The notes: a model not told the origin generated them from the sequence alone. 64,000 nucleotides of DNA from Acanthosoma haemorrhoidale (GCA_930367205.1 OV884012.1:51977239-52041238); one strand, 5' to 3'. Positions 22,264-32,787 are shown, numbered from the stretch's first letter. Numbers and translations: made by a program.

Positions 22264-22939
22264 CTAAAAACCAATCTGCTCCTTCCCCAGTGACGATTTG
22301 TCTATTGACAGTTTCAACCCGAAATCTCTCAATCTCTTAAATACGTTCCGGAGGTGTTGGATATGTTCCGATTCCGTTCGGCTGAAGATCAGCAGGTCAT
22401 CCATGTAAATTTGGCACATATTTTCGTCCATTCCTCTCAGAAGTTCGTCCATGAGACGCTGAAAGGTTATTGGAGCATTTTTGAGACCGAACGGCATTCT
22501 CGTGAACTCAAAATGCCCTCTTTCAAATGAGAACGCCGTTTTATGTTGGTCATGCGCAGCTAGCTTGATCTGATGGTACCCCCCTGCTATTAGGTATAAT
22601 GTGCTAAAAATTTTCGCACCGTTGAGTCTGTCTAGGATGTCTTCGAACCACGGTATCGGATATTTTTCGTCCAGGGTATTGTCGTTAAATTTCCGAAAAT
22701 CCACCACGACTTTTCTTTTTCACTGCCCACAAAGGGCTATTATACGGAGACGTGCTATCTCTGATGATACCTTGGCGCTTGAGATCCTCGATCTCCTTTC
22801 TGATGTGTTGTCTGAGCGCTTGCGGATACCGCCTCTCCTTCACATACGTCACCCGCTCTACTTTTAACGGGATCTCATGTAGCGTTTTCCCCGTTGCTCC
22901 TAGCGTGTCCCCTTCAGCGAAAAAAATATCCCTATCCAT
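22264..22939 (-). pseudogene. Gypsy reverse transcriptase
   Basis: Two overlapping minus-strand frames. The first (22939-22685) holds QALRQHIRKEIEDLKRQGII and TSPYNSPLWAVKKK. After a frameshift the second (22707-22264) has VDFRKFNDNTLDEKYPIPW, FSTLYLIAGGYHQI (where Gypsy elements usually have a catalytic Asp at the LDL motif, here LYL), AFSFERGHFEFTRMPFGLKN, and the active-site box IYMDDLLIFS. The YMDD Asp pair is intact, but the first catalytic Asp looks replaced by Tyr. Length and order are normal for the family. Confidence 0.9.
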
Positions 22940-23640
22940 ATAAAATATCCATAATCTCGCTCCGCAGCCTCTCCCTCCAATCCACCACTCTCTTAACCGC
23001 TCCTATTTGCTCCGTTTCACCCATTACGCCCCCCCGGCTTCGATTGGTTCGCTTCCCTATTTTGATCCTCCAGTTCTCACCCTCGTTTTTGATGTGCGCG
23101 CCTACTTTTCCCAGTAAATCACACCCCACTATTATCTGGTATTCCAGTGGCATGTCTTCCACGAGGTGTACTTTTATGTCACCCATTACTTTCGCCCATT
23201 CGTCCAGCCCCACGACCGCTTCTCCCGTTACTTCGCAGGGTCCCCCAAGAGTAAGTAATTTACACTTACATACCTTGATCTGGTGTGCCCTCTCTCCTCC
23301 ACGCAACCTCTCTAACGCACCACGAGACATTATTGTATTGGTGCTGCCAGTATCAATGAGGCACCTCTCCCCCTTCCCGAACTCAATAATTGGCAACCCA
23401 CACAACCTTTCCGGCACTGTACTGCACCTTAGCATGCGGTCGCCTCTCTGCTGCCACTCTCCTCAGGCCTCCGTACGCCACTCCCATCTGCGCGAGGGAT
23501 TCTTCTGTCATTCCCGTCTTCTGCTCCCGCTCCGCTTCGACTCGTCGCCCGATGATCCATTTTCTCTTGGTGTCGCGCTCCACCTCTCCCGGATTTCCTG
23601 GTTATTTACCTCCATCGGTTCTTCTCGTTGGTATGTGCTA
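22932..23640 (-). pseudogene. Gypsy aspartic protease region
   Basis: Minus-strand frame ending at 22932. The retropepsin active site is RCLIDTGSTNTIMS (DTG intact) and the second structural motif is IIVGCDLLGKVGA. The protease would mature Gag and Pol. It overlaps the start of the RT frame slightly. The upstream link to Gag (frame 23583-23383) is offset by a frameshift. Confidence 0.85.
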
Positions 23641-24501
23641 TGTGTCCTTCTATCCCACATTCAAAGCACTTAGTGCGAGGGCACTAGGCTACCAGATGGC
23701 CCGTCTTTCCACAGCCATGACATTTCCTATCTTCTTTCCGAGGTGCGTACCTAGGCCTCGTCACTCCCAATCTTCTCTATCCCGTCACTCCCCTGTCTCT
23801 ACCGGCAAACGGCGTTTCCTGTCTCTTCCACACCGATTTTGGGGTCCTGTTTCTCCTATACGGGATCAGGCTCCAACCGTTGTCATCTTCGTTCATTTTC
23901 ACTTCTTCCTCTCTTGCGCTAGCATCTATCATCGCCTGGGGGCATTCTAGGAACGATCGCTCATTAGGGAACCCTTCCTTCCTTCCCGTCTCCTTCGCTA
24001 ATTGCTAAGATCGTAGAGAGGAACCCCATCCAGCCCTGCACTTCCTCGGCGCTAGTTGTCTCCCTCATTTTCTCATTTATTTTATTGTAGCGGACTACCA
24101 GGACTGCAGCATACTGTCCACTATTCTCGGAGATTTCATTTCTCGAAACAAGATATCCTCCTCTGGTGTCCATCGTCCCCCCACCCATATGCTTTTTTAT
24201 GTCGCGTCTTTACTATCTCCCATGGGGTTTCCTCGTCCACCTATATCAGGTTCAGCACCTTCCTTTTCACCCTGCATACCAGGTCTGCCTTTATTGACTT
24301 AGCGTCACCTGGGTCGAGTAGCCCTTCGTCCATCTTGGCTTGTATCCTCTCCATAATTCTATCTCCACCTTTGAGAAAATGATTCAACTCACCCATTTCC
24401 CCAGAAAGTTTTTCGAGGTCTGAGATCATTTTCCTCATGTCCTGCGACGTCACTGCCCGCACCTTCATCCATGCCAGCGAATTCGCATGGGCTTCAGCCA
24501 T
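23640..24501 (-). pseudogene. Gypsy gag with zinc knuckle, broken
   Basis: Starts at ATG 24501 (MAEAHANSLAWMKV), about 170 bp inside the 5' LTR. The frame is helical and charged, reaches an in-frame TAG at 24241-24243, then shifts into SGQYAAVLVVRYNKINEKMR (24188-23964). Near 23760-23640 a CCHC pair is readable: CHGCGKTGHLVA, then a TAG, then C, followed by CFECGIEGHI. Gag would form the particle and bind RNA. At least two stops and two frameshifts. Confidence 0.82.
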
Positions 24502-24654
24502 TTAGGTAACAGTTTCTTTAGGTAACTGTGGAACTTCAAACGCTGCCGGCCGCAAGTCCACCATTACTTCCTTTAATTTAATTACGCGAAAGCGAATGAG
24601 AAGGAAAAAGAAAACAAAAGTCAACTAGCACGTTAATGACTCGAACCCACTCCG

Positions 24655-24672
24655 CTTCCGGGTTTCGGCACC
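24655..24672 (-). promoter_or_regulatory. Gypsy primer-binding site
   Basis: Read on the minus strand directly after the 5' LTR: GGTGCCGAAACCCGGAAG, with the final T of the LTR completing the TGG that pairs with a tRNA CCA end. The exact tRNA is not assigned. Confidence 0.8.
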
Positions 24673-24856
24673 AGTTAGTGATCGTCAACGAAAACGTGAA
24701 GAAAAAGAAAAGAGGTTGAATGTAGTTACAGAACGAGAGTTTTCACAAGACTGTTTTTATTTGAGCCTTTTAAAGCCTCTTTAAATACATTCGGGATGTT
24801 TGCATCCCGATGACTTAAGGATTAGGCTGGCTGCCTACGACGTCCGAACCTTAACT
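24673..24856 (-). repeat. Gypsy 5' LTR, 184 bp
   Basis: Partner of the LTR at 19621. Ends AGTTAGTGAT and CCGAACCTTAACT on the plus strand, followed by the GCTA duplication. Confidence 0.93.
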
Positions 24857-24949
24857 GCTACACAGCCGCTACAGCTCCCAGACATTTCTTAGTTCTATGA
24901 TTGACGTTATATATTTTTCCTTCAAATTCAGGACTCACAGTCTGACAAC

Positions 24950-26110
24950 ACGGATGGACTTGACGATGTATGTTTTAGACCGGGCCAATAAACTCAATCA
25001 GACCACGATATTTCTATGAAAACCAATATCTCATCATCACAATCTTATCAGGGAGCAAGCAGCCATCGGTTAGGCTGGGTTCTAGTGTGGTCGCTCTGGC
25101 GATTACATCAAACAAGATGGAGTTATGATCACTGCTGGTCTCGGTCGAAATTCTCCAGTTCACAGTGTTTCTGAGAGGAGGATCGTGGACACGGTGACGT
25201 CGGTCCAGTTGCTTCCATGTGACCCCGAAAACGTTGGTGGGTAGCTATCGCTTGCTGCAATTTTCACCACCGCAATCCCCAACCTCTTAATGTGTGTGGA
25301 AAGCTAAGCAGTATTTCAGGCGTTGTTCACTGCTCCTGTTCAGATTTACTAGCTGCCTCTTCCTCTTGAACAATCCTCGAGTACCCCAAGCTGCTCCGAC
25401 GGATCGGTATCATTTGGGAGGTAAAGGGAAAAAAACAGTAGCTCCCTCCCTCCCCATCCATTCTGGGAGGTCGCCAGGTCCACCAAACAGTACTGGTCGA
25501 AGGACATGACATTCACAGCGTAAGAGACCTAACACGATCGCTGCAATAGCCCTCCTCTCTTCACTTCCCTGACCATGATCGTCGCTCTAGAATCAACAAT
25601 TCTGCCCTTTGACAGTACGGCTCCTGCATCAACATGACATCGTCATGACATGACTTCCGGTGAGAGCTGGCAACTACCCGGCACTTCGCCATGTTAGAAT
25701 AATATATAAGTTGCATGATGGCTTCCAACTCCTGGAAGGACGTAGAATGGATGAACCTAGACTTTCCAACACTGGACAATCCATGTCACCTGTTTGGTGC
25801 TTCGTCATCTTCTCCAGTCGTCCCACCTCACACAGTTAACACACTCTATCCTCGCCCTTGTCATCCTTCCTCTTCAGGCAGACGTTCGGGGTTTTCGACT
25901 CCCTTCGGCAAACAACATGCAAGTCGTTTGGACCCTTGTGCAGATAGCCTTGGAGTGACCCCTTGGCACAGCGGGGCGTGTCAAGGATATTTAACTTTCC
26001 GACGTCTTGACAGTCTAATTCACTTTGTCCATCAACTACCTTTTACATGTAACCTCTTTGTCGAGGACTCTGAGAGTTCCAGTCAAGGTCATACAGACCG
26101 TACTGGTTAC
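24950..26110 (-). pseudogene. R1-like non-LTR endonuclease relic with trace of ORF1
   Basis: Minus-strand frames with several shifts. The APE-type endonuclease is recognisable from MLMQEPYCQRAELL (25.65 kb, the IQEPY motif), GGRELLFFSLYLPNDTDPS (25.4 kb), TFSGSHGSNWTDVTVS (25.2 kb, the G.S.IDVT motif) and ETSSDHNSILFDV (25.1 kb, the catalytic SDH motif). Upstream (25.85-26.0 kb) a Cys-rich stretch could be the end of ORF1. The endonuclease would nick the target for reverse transcription. No RT follows below 24950; the relic ends near the Gypsy insertion. Confidence 0.65.
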
Positions 26111-26391
26111 AGATTACCCACAAAACAAAGACTTATTTAAACGGGACCTATCATTCACGTGTAGCACTGTTAACACGACTGTACTCACCTTCAAAATCAC
26201 TCTACAGCTTGTTTCAAAAGCAATATTGTACCATTCTACAGAAAAAGCAGGGTTCAAGTGGTTTTTCAAAGTTCAAAGTTAAAAATCTGGAAAAACAACA
26301 TAACATTATAATTAAAAAGAATGTAATTCAGATTTGTAGGAAAGGAGACAAATTAACTGTAAATATAAAAAAATCTTACCTTGCATTAGAG
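26111..26391. other. AT-rich spacer
   Basis: No gene. Its last eight bases, CATTAGAG (26384-26391), are the target duplication of the hAT element. Confidence 0.6.
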
Positions 26392-26661
26392 CAGGTATGG
26401 GCAACCTTTGACATGTTATGGGCCAAACTGTAGTGTGCAAATACGTTCGCGGGCCGCGTTTAAAAGTAGTGCATTTTAAAGTAGTGTTCATAATTTTTAG
26501 CGATAGATATCAGTCAGCCATGAAATAATACGACAATGTTATTACAACACAATTTATTAAAATAACAAAATGAAATGAAAAAATAGGTACCTACAGCATT
26601 AAATTAAATCGTTAAATTTAGAATTGTTACAAACTACGAAAGTTAAATAGCGACACCGAAA

Positions 26662-28467
26662 TCAATGAGACACTTGAGCTTGAATTTGGGAAACTAATTC
26701 ATCGATGTTTGGATTAATTCCACTGGTACAAAGACGTAAAGAATTTTCCAAATTATCGTCAGTCAGCCTTGTACGATGTTTTGATTTATTAACTTTCATC
26801 AATGAAAAGAACTGTTCGCATTTATAAGTACTGCCAAACGCACAAATCAATCTTCTTGCAAATTTTCTAAGCTGCGGAAAATGGTCTTCTTCGAGGTATT
26901 TTTTGTAGAAATCGCACAACTCCACGTCTTCAAATTTAGATTTTAGGAGTGAGTTTTCTTGAATCTCGATCAACTCCATTTGCAAGTGTATTGGAGCATT
27001 TTGTACATTACTTTTTGTTGGAGTAGCAAATAAATTGAAACAGTCTTCCATGTGTTTGAAATCGCTAAATCTGATCGAAAATTGCTCCGACAGTAACTTG
27101 AGTTCTTCAGCATATTGAGCGTAAGCAATATTTTCATACGCAGAGAGCGTGGTGAAATGGTAACTGTTACCAGACAGCATATGTGCCTCCCACAAGCGGA
27201 TTTTGTTCTGAAACGCTTTCAAATGGCTGTACAAATCATTTACTAACTGTCCTTGTTTTTGAAGTTTCAAATTTAAATCATTCAAATGGCCTGTAAGGTC
27301 GACAAGAAATGCTAAGTCACATATCCATTTTGCGTCACTCAATTCAGATAGTGGTTTATCTTTTATTTGCATAAATTCTGCTATCTCATTTCTAAGCTCG
27401 TAAAACCGTTTCAGCATTTTCCCTTTGCTTAGCCATCTGACTTCACAATAATATGTTACGTCGTCATACTCGGCTGATATTTCATCCAAAAACGCCTTGA
27501 ACTGACGATGGTTAAGCCCTCGGGATCGAATAAAATTGATGGTTTTTACTACCACATTCATAACATTCTGGAGTCGAATGGACTTAGAACACAAGTTCTG
27601 TTGGTGGATAATGCAATGAAGGACTATCAAACCATCTTTTTGCACATTTAATTCAGTTGCTTTTTCATTCAAAATTCCGATGAAACCTTTACGTAAGCCG
27701 ACCATAGAAGGTGCACCATCTGTGCATACTCCAACTAATTTCGACCATGGCAAGCCAAAACTTGTGAATACCTTTTGAACTTCATTAAAAATGTCCTCTC
27801 CTGTAGTGGTTCCTTTTAGCGGCTGTAAAGCAAGCAATTCCTCAGTAATAGTGAATTCTTTATCAACACCTCGAATAAATATAGCCAGTTGAGCTATGTC
27901 AGACAAATCGGTGCTCTCGTCTAATGCTATGGAAAATGATTCAATACCAGTCATACGGCCAGTCAATGTTGTTTTTATATCATTAGCCATCATTTCTATA
28001 CGTCGTACAACGGTTCGTCTTGACAAACTAATTTTTTCAAATTCATTTTTCTTTTCAGGACACAAAACACTGCAAACTTCTGACATACACTCCTTGATAA
28101 ATTCTCCTTCGGCAAATGGTTTCAATGACTTTGCCAATTTTGAACTAACTATAAAACTAGCTTTCACAACATTATCAAGTTGTGTTCTTTGTCTATGAAA
28201 TATTTGCTGCTGTTTTTCCAAATTTGCGGTAAGTTTCTGGATTTTGTCTTTTCTTATTTGTCCTGTCAGTGAGAGCAGCGTAGGATGCTTAGTTGAGTAA
28301 TGCCTCTTTATATTGAATTCTTTCATCACCGAAATGGATTCATTACACATCAAACAAATAGGCTTACCATTGTGCAAGATAAAGAAGAATTCTTCAGTCC
28401 ATTTTTCTTGAAACTGGCGACCCTCTGCATCTACTTTTCGTTTCCTTCCACCAGACATCATTTTCAT
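26662..28467 (-). CDS. hAT transposase, 601 aa, intact
   Basis: Cut-and-paste transposase of the hAT superfamily, of the lineage that also gave vertebrate GTF2IRD2- and FAM200-like domesticated genes. The N-terminus MSGGRKRKVD is basic. Residues about 38-62 form a BED-like zinc finger (CLMC ... IKRHYSTKH). The RNase H-like core has SIALDESTDLSD (about 177-188, first Asp), LVGVCTDGAPSMVG (about 241-254, second Asp), an insertion helical domain, and YCEVRWLSKGKML (about 338-350) with the RW motif. The C-terminal dimerisation region is FPQLRKFARRLICAFGSTYK followed by CEQFFSLMKVNKSKHRTRLT. No stops or shifts. ATG 28467 is used; a second ATG three or four codons in (MSGG) matches relatives better. 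Nuclear protein acting on the element ends. Confidence 0.93.
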   Translation of the reverse strand: MKMMSGGRKRKVDAEGRQFQEKWTEEFFFILHNGKPICLMCNESISVMKEFNIKRHYSTKHPTLLSLTGQIRKDKIQKLTANLEKQQQIFHRQRTQLDNVVKASFIVSSKLAKSLKPFAEGEFIKECMSEVCSVLCPEKKNEFEKISLSRRTVVRRIEMMANDIKTTLTGRMTGIESFSIALDESTDLSDIAQLAIFIRGVDKEFTITEELLALQPLKGTTTGEDIFNEVQKVFTSFGLPWSKLVGVCTDGAPSMVGLRKGFIGILNEKATELNVQKDGLIVLHCIIHQQNLCSKSIRLQNVMNVVVKTINFIRSRGLNHRQFKAFLDEISAEYDDVTYYCEVRWLSKGKMLKRFYELRNEIAEFMQIKDKPLSELSDAKWICDLAFLVDLTGHLNDLNLKLQKQGQLVNDLYSHLKAFQNKIRLWEAHMLSGNSYHFTTLSAYENIAYAQYAEELKLLSEQFSIRFSDFKHMEDCFNLFATPTKSNVQNAPIHLQMELIEIQENSLLKSKFEDVELCDFYKKYLEEDHFPQLRKFARRLICAFGSTYKCEQFFSLMKVNKSKHRTRLTDDNLENSLRLCTSGINPNIDELVSQIQAQVSH

Positions 28468-28601
28468 TTACTTATCGTTCGATAAACTTAATAAGAAAAT
28501 AGGTATAATTAGTAAGCACTCAAGATGCACACAAAGTCACAAAGCAAACTTATCACCACGGTAGCTCGAATAGGACTGAACTAAGTTCCGGCCATCCACC
28601 C

Positions 28602-28610
28602 GCTTATATA
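28602..28610 (-). promoter_or_regulatory. TATA box of the hAT transposase gene
   Basis: TATATAAGCGG on the minus strand, about 140 bp upstream of the transposase ATG and inside the element. It is placed as expected for a core promoter with a roughly 110-base leader. Confidence 0.55.
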
Positions 28611-28845
28611 GGCAAAATGAAGGAATGATCTAGAATCGTCTAGTGTAGAACAATACAATTGCGAAGCAATAATCCTTTGTTGCGCCGCCAGTGTGGCGGC
28701 AAACATCAATGGCTTTGAACTTTGATGTTTGCCGCCTCACTCTTTGATGATCACCGCCACTCGGCTTGCTCGCTCACTTGATTCCATGAGTATGAGTAAG
28801 TAGTGTATTTTTTTTTTTTAAATTGGGTTTTTCAAAATGTCTCGC

Positions 28846-28895
28846 GGGCCGGATCAAATCTTACAGCGGGCCGGATCCGGCCCGCGGGCCGGCTG
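28846..28895. repeat. GC-rich subterminal repeats of the hAT element
   Basis: Three GCGGGCCGG-like words, one inside a palindrome CCGGCCCGCGGGCCGG, lie within 65 bp of the right end. A related GCGGGCCGC word lies at 26451-26459 near the left end. Subterminal repeats of this kind are usual transposase-binding sites in hAT elements. Confidence 0.6.
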
Positions 28896-28916
28896 TTGCC
28901 CACATACGCATTAGAG

Positions 28917-30383
28917 TATAGTAAAAACCTACAGTTGGCTAAACTTTTTTTCCACTGTAACATCAGGAATTCCTGAAAAACCAAATGTTTCGAAAAACTC
29001 AACATAAGAAAATTCCAACTTTCGAATTTTTAGTAAATTCGACATAAATATATTAAAATATCAAACAAACTCATTCTTATCTTGGAATGCCAAAGATAAA
29101 TAGAACCGTAAATCATAGAATAACGTTTGTAATTATGGTTTTCTCTTATCCGTTTCGCCCTCTGTTTATCTCAAGCATCCATCCATCCATCTCTAGTGTT
29201 GAGCAGTTTATTTTTTTCGCATTAGAGAGATTTTTTTTACCATTCATTGTGTTTGAACATGATGACTCCTTTTTTGTATGGTAATGAATAAATTACCATT
29301 GTCAGTCCTTAGACGTTAATAAAACAATTAATTATTGGGAGTCCATATTGCAGCGTTTTCCTGAAGGTGTTGGACAATCTACTACCTAATCCAGTGGTAA
29401 CATTATTAAAACACTTTCACGTCCTAAACTGTTTTTCGTAGGAATGTTTCTTTTTTCTTATGCTTCCATTACACGAGCGAAAAAATACATTACGACGTTC
29501 AGTCTTCAAACCCGGTCCTAGTATAGGTTAACTATCAAGAAATATTTGTGTATATTTTATAGTGTGTGAAGGGGAAGGGGGTTCTGTAGCTTGTACGTAG
29601 ATTGTAGTGTACTTCTTGTACGTTTGTCGAACTCAGAGTTTTGATTTAAATTTACGGATTCATACTTGCGTATCGATACACTAATATATCCGATATACAA
29701 CTGTATCCGAATACATAACCTGTTAGGCAATATGTAAAGGATGAATATTTTTCTTCGAATACATATATCCTTTTATACATTTACCTGCCTTACCTGCAAA
29801 CGCCACGCAGTTACTCTCTTGTTGAATAATTAGAATATTTGAATGACAGCGATGGCTTCTAGCTATTCAACTGTCAGATTTGAACAACAGCTAGATCATA
29901 CAGATTTTAGATAGATTCATCAAACAGATTTGATTCCTATTGCATTGCATTAGCTTAAAGTTATCCCAAATTACTGCCAAGGAGGTGCCTTGGGGTGTGC
30001 CATTGGACTGTTTGTATTTCGTCCTACTGGACCAGGTTCTTTCCATTCTGATATTTTGTGTTTAAGAGAATCTTACTTCACACCAGGTTGCAAAGATGTT
30101 GGGACTTGCCTCATACACTGTGTTCACAAGAATTCCCCAAACGCCAGAAAATTTCGCCGGTTACATCGTGAGAACCTGGATGTTGGATTGAGTCGGTTAG
30201 CGTTACAAAATTGCCAAGAGTGAGGCATAAACATTAAACAAAGTACCAAAAATAATATATAAATAACCATTCATTTTATTTTTTTTAAAAATGATCAGCA
30301 ATTTAACAGATAATTTAACCAGGTCTGATTGTTAGTAAATATAAATATAATGTATAATAAATAATGAAAAAGCTTTAGTCACG
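28917..30383. other. Non-coding stretch with an unrecognised 77-codon frame
   Basis: Mostly AT-rich. The plus-strand frame at 29990-30223 (LGCAIGLFVFRPTGPGSFHS ... CLIHCVHKNSPNARKF) lies in a less AT-rich patch but has no ATG start and no motif I recognise. It may be a decayed coding segment. Confidence 0.35.
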
Positions 30384-30575
30384 ATACGATGTTTCGAAAA
30401 GGAGTGCGTATAGTCAATTGCAGGGTGGCGATGCACAAGGAGAGGAGAGGTACAGAGACGAGATCGGCAGAGAAGTCCAAATACGATGTTTCGGAGAAGG
30501 GTGTGTATAGTCAACCGCAGTGTGGCGATGCGCACGGAGAGATCTGTAGACGAGATAGGCCGAGAAGTACAAACT
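30384..30575. repeat. Two-copy tandem repeat, 97-bp period
   Basis: The unit beginning ATACGATGTTTCG recurs at 30384 and 30481 with the same internal order (ATAGTCAA, GGTGGCGATGC or GTGTGGCGATGC, GAGA, CGAGATNGGC, GAGAAGT). Copies are roughly 80-85 percent alike by eye. Confidence 0.75.
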
Positions 30576-30662
30576 TCTAGTAAACAACGACTTCTTGTTC
30601 GCAGGGGAACAGACCAGTATTCTGCTATCTTCAACACTGACTAAGCCAAGCTCCTTGTCCTC

Positions 30663-31550
30663 TGTCGGGTTGTCACGAGGGGGGTGCCTAGTTACCCTAG
30701 CCCTGGTGACGAAGTGAGGGTTGATTAGGTTATGACCTGGACAATCGTTTCATGATGGTCTTACTATCTGACTCCATATTTGATAGGCATGTGCCCCGAC
30801 AATGCACTATGTTCAGGAGAAGAGGTATAGGGTAGGTAGTGTAGTTAGTTTGTGTGGTCTTGGAATGACCACGAATTCACACTCGGTATCTGAGGGTAGG
30901 CGAAATCCGTCCGGACCCCAAAGGCGAGTGTGGACCGGAGAGAGGCAGACTGGATTGCCGTGGGAGACACTACTCGGTAAATTTGTAGGGCCAGGACAAG
31001 CGTTGTCCGCGAGGGAGAGGTCTCTCCCAAGGAGCTGCTAGTTTTAGCGAGGCGAAGGCAGATAATCCCACTAGGAGAGTGTGGGGTCTGACAAGACCGG
31101 ACTAAAACATAGCGAGGTTAGGAAGAGAGGTCCAGATGGTTTCATAAATGAGAAGGCCAAGTCTTGAACATCTGTGCAGCTGCAAGTCATCAGTTAGAGA
31201 GTCATCGGGTGAACGATTCACAGGCCAAAAACCTGGGCATTTATATACCCAGCTGGCTTCCTTAGTATCCAATCATATTAGGTTTCATTGTACACAATGA
31301 CAGGTCAGTATGCGGTGGCCCTTTTTCCTTGTAGTGACTCAGGCCTGGTTCGGGTCGCTACTTATTACCTGCTTCTGGGTAGAAGGCGAACTCTCCCAGT
31401 CCCTAACTAATTATCTTGCTGCTGCGCTTTTTATTGTTTACAACATTTACAATGGCTTATTTCTGTTATTTACATTTGTTTAAATTAATTTAAAATATAT
31501 ATATAATAGAGTATAGGGTGATTTATCTTATATAGTTAGCGGTCGCTACA
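30663..31550 (-). mobile_element. Solo LTR, 888 bp, TSD TCCTC/TCTTC
   Basis: Begins TGTCGGGTTGTCACGAGG and ends AGCGGTCGCTACA. Flanks TCCTC (30658-30662) and TCTTC (31551-31555) differ at one base. It is nearly collinear with the copy at 2776. A TATATAAATG box on the minus strand at about 31237-31246, 305 bp from the TGTAGC end, sets the likely sense direction. Confidence 0.92.
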
Positions 31551-31555
31551 TCTTC

Positions 31556-32679
31556 TAATACGCAAAGTCCTATTTCTTCATTTCCTCGATCTTTATAGTA
31601 CTTCAAACTATCTTCTCCTTATGTAAACTATCTGTATGTTGATGTAACAAAATGAAAACTACTGTTAAAGAGAAAAAACAAAACACACTTCATAGCCTAC
31701 ACGTTCTTTTGTTTTTTAATCTTAAACATATGTTCATCTATGCAATATTTACATACGGTTTTCCTAATTTTCTCTAGCCAAAACAATCAGAAGATAAAAA
31801 AAATAAATTTACAATTTTTAAATTTTCCACTCATCTCTTTACCATAAAAAAGATTATAATAAAAAAATATTCCTGAAATCCTCTCAAAGAAAAATGAACT
31901 TTAAACAAAACACTAAAGTATCTCACTTTGAATTACCCTTCTAATCAAAACTTATTTACTGTCTATGGAGCCCAAACTATTGAAAATAGATTTTTTTTTT
32001 TTAATGAGGACCCACTATACCATTGAGTTTTGTAAAATTTTTATTTTAGCGCTACTTGTACTAAAGTAGTTTTGATCGTAAAGAGGCTATTAAAGCAAAG
32101 ACCTTCCGGTTGGATTTTTGTCAATTGTAGGTGATGAGGGGACCACATGCGAGTGTCTTGTCTAGTATAAGTCTTAGATCAGGGATGGATTGGTCAAAGA
32201 GCAACAAAACTGGACAAAGGAGCGTCTAAGAAATAAAGGATTTTTTTTAACATTGGACTTATTTTCTAGAAGCATCGCGATTATTTCACGGACCTCTCTA
32301 GAATAACTCGTGTCGAATTGTTTATAATAAATAACCATATTATATGATAACAAATTATTTAATTTGGGCTCAAAAAGACATGTTAGAATTGTACATCCTC
32401 TATATTGTAACATTTACCAAAAATCCAATTCTCTTAGTGTTTATTAAAAGTTACTAGCCTTCTATTTTTTAAAAATTACATGTGAGCAAGTAACATAACT
32501 TATGGATAGTATAAATCCGGCGAGCAAGTGGAAAACTATTTCGATTGAAGGAAAAAATATATGTTTAAAATTGACTAAGTAACGGTTCTATGAATGAAAA
32601 ATGTAACATTTATACAAAATCTCGTTATATTCGTAATACTTCCCTCCTTAATTATTCATACCTGATGACGTGTAAATAT
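31556..32679. other. AT-rich non-coding stretch
   Basis: No gene, repeat end or RNA recognised. Confidence 0.55.
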
Positions 32680-32747
32680 AATCTTTCTTTATTTTTCCCA
32701 CATCCTATTTTTATAAATTTGAGAGCTAAGAAAAAAAAAAAAAAAAG
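32680..32747 (+). repeat. A-tailed repeat shared with 17560-17632
   Basis: Contains TTTATTTTTCCC, ATCCTA, TTTTTATAAA, TTTGAGAGCTA and a 16-base A run, in the same order as the 17.6 kb copy. Likely the 3' end of a retroposon. Confidence 0.5.
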
Positions 32748-32787
32748 TGTAAATATTATCATTGTCTTTGGTAAACTCTTTTGAGAG

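Larger units (their letters stand above)
19621..24856 (-). mobile_element. Ty3/Gypsy (errantivirus-like) LTR retrotransposon, complete length
   Basis: 5,236 bp, sense on the minus strand, flanked by the 4-bp duplication GCTA at 19617-19620 and 24857-24860. It has two LTRs of 185 and 184 bp with ends AGTTA...TAACT, a primer-binding site beside the right LTR, a purine tract (GGCAGGGGGGAG on the minus strand) beside the left LTR, and gag-PR-RT-RNaseH-IN in the standard Gypsy order. LTR ends, the TNHRG motif in integrase and the 4-bp duplication fit the insect errantivirus-like branch. There is no env: only about 300 bp separate the end of pol from the 3' LTR. Stops and frameshifts in gag and pol show it is inactive. 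Confidence 0.95.
26392..28908 (-). mobile_element. Complete hAT-superfamily transposon, 2.5 kb, TSD CATTAGAG
   Basis: Flanked by an exact 8-bp duplication CATTAGAG (26384-26391 and 28909-28916), the hAT hallmark. The ends are CAGGTATGGGCAAC on the left and, reading inward from the right, CGTATGTGGGCAAC. Both subterminal regions carry GCGGGCCGG-type words (one or two copies left, at least three right). It contains a single uninterrupted transposase on the minus strand with a TATA box. All parts needed for movement appear present, so this is the best candidate in the window for a recently or still active element. Confidence 0.96.

Noticed and set aside
20308..24382. Several plus-strand frames up to 259 codons across the Gypsy element
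   Set aside because: Antisense of gag and pol; the minus strand carries the protease, RT, RNase H and integrase motifs in order.
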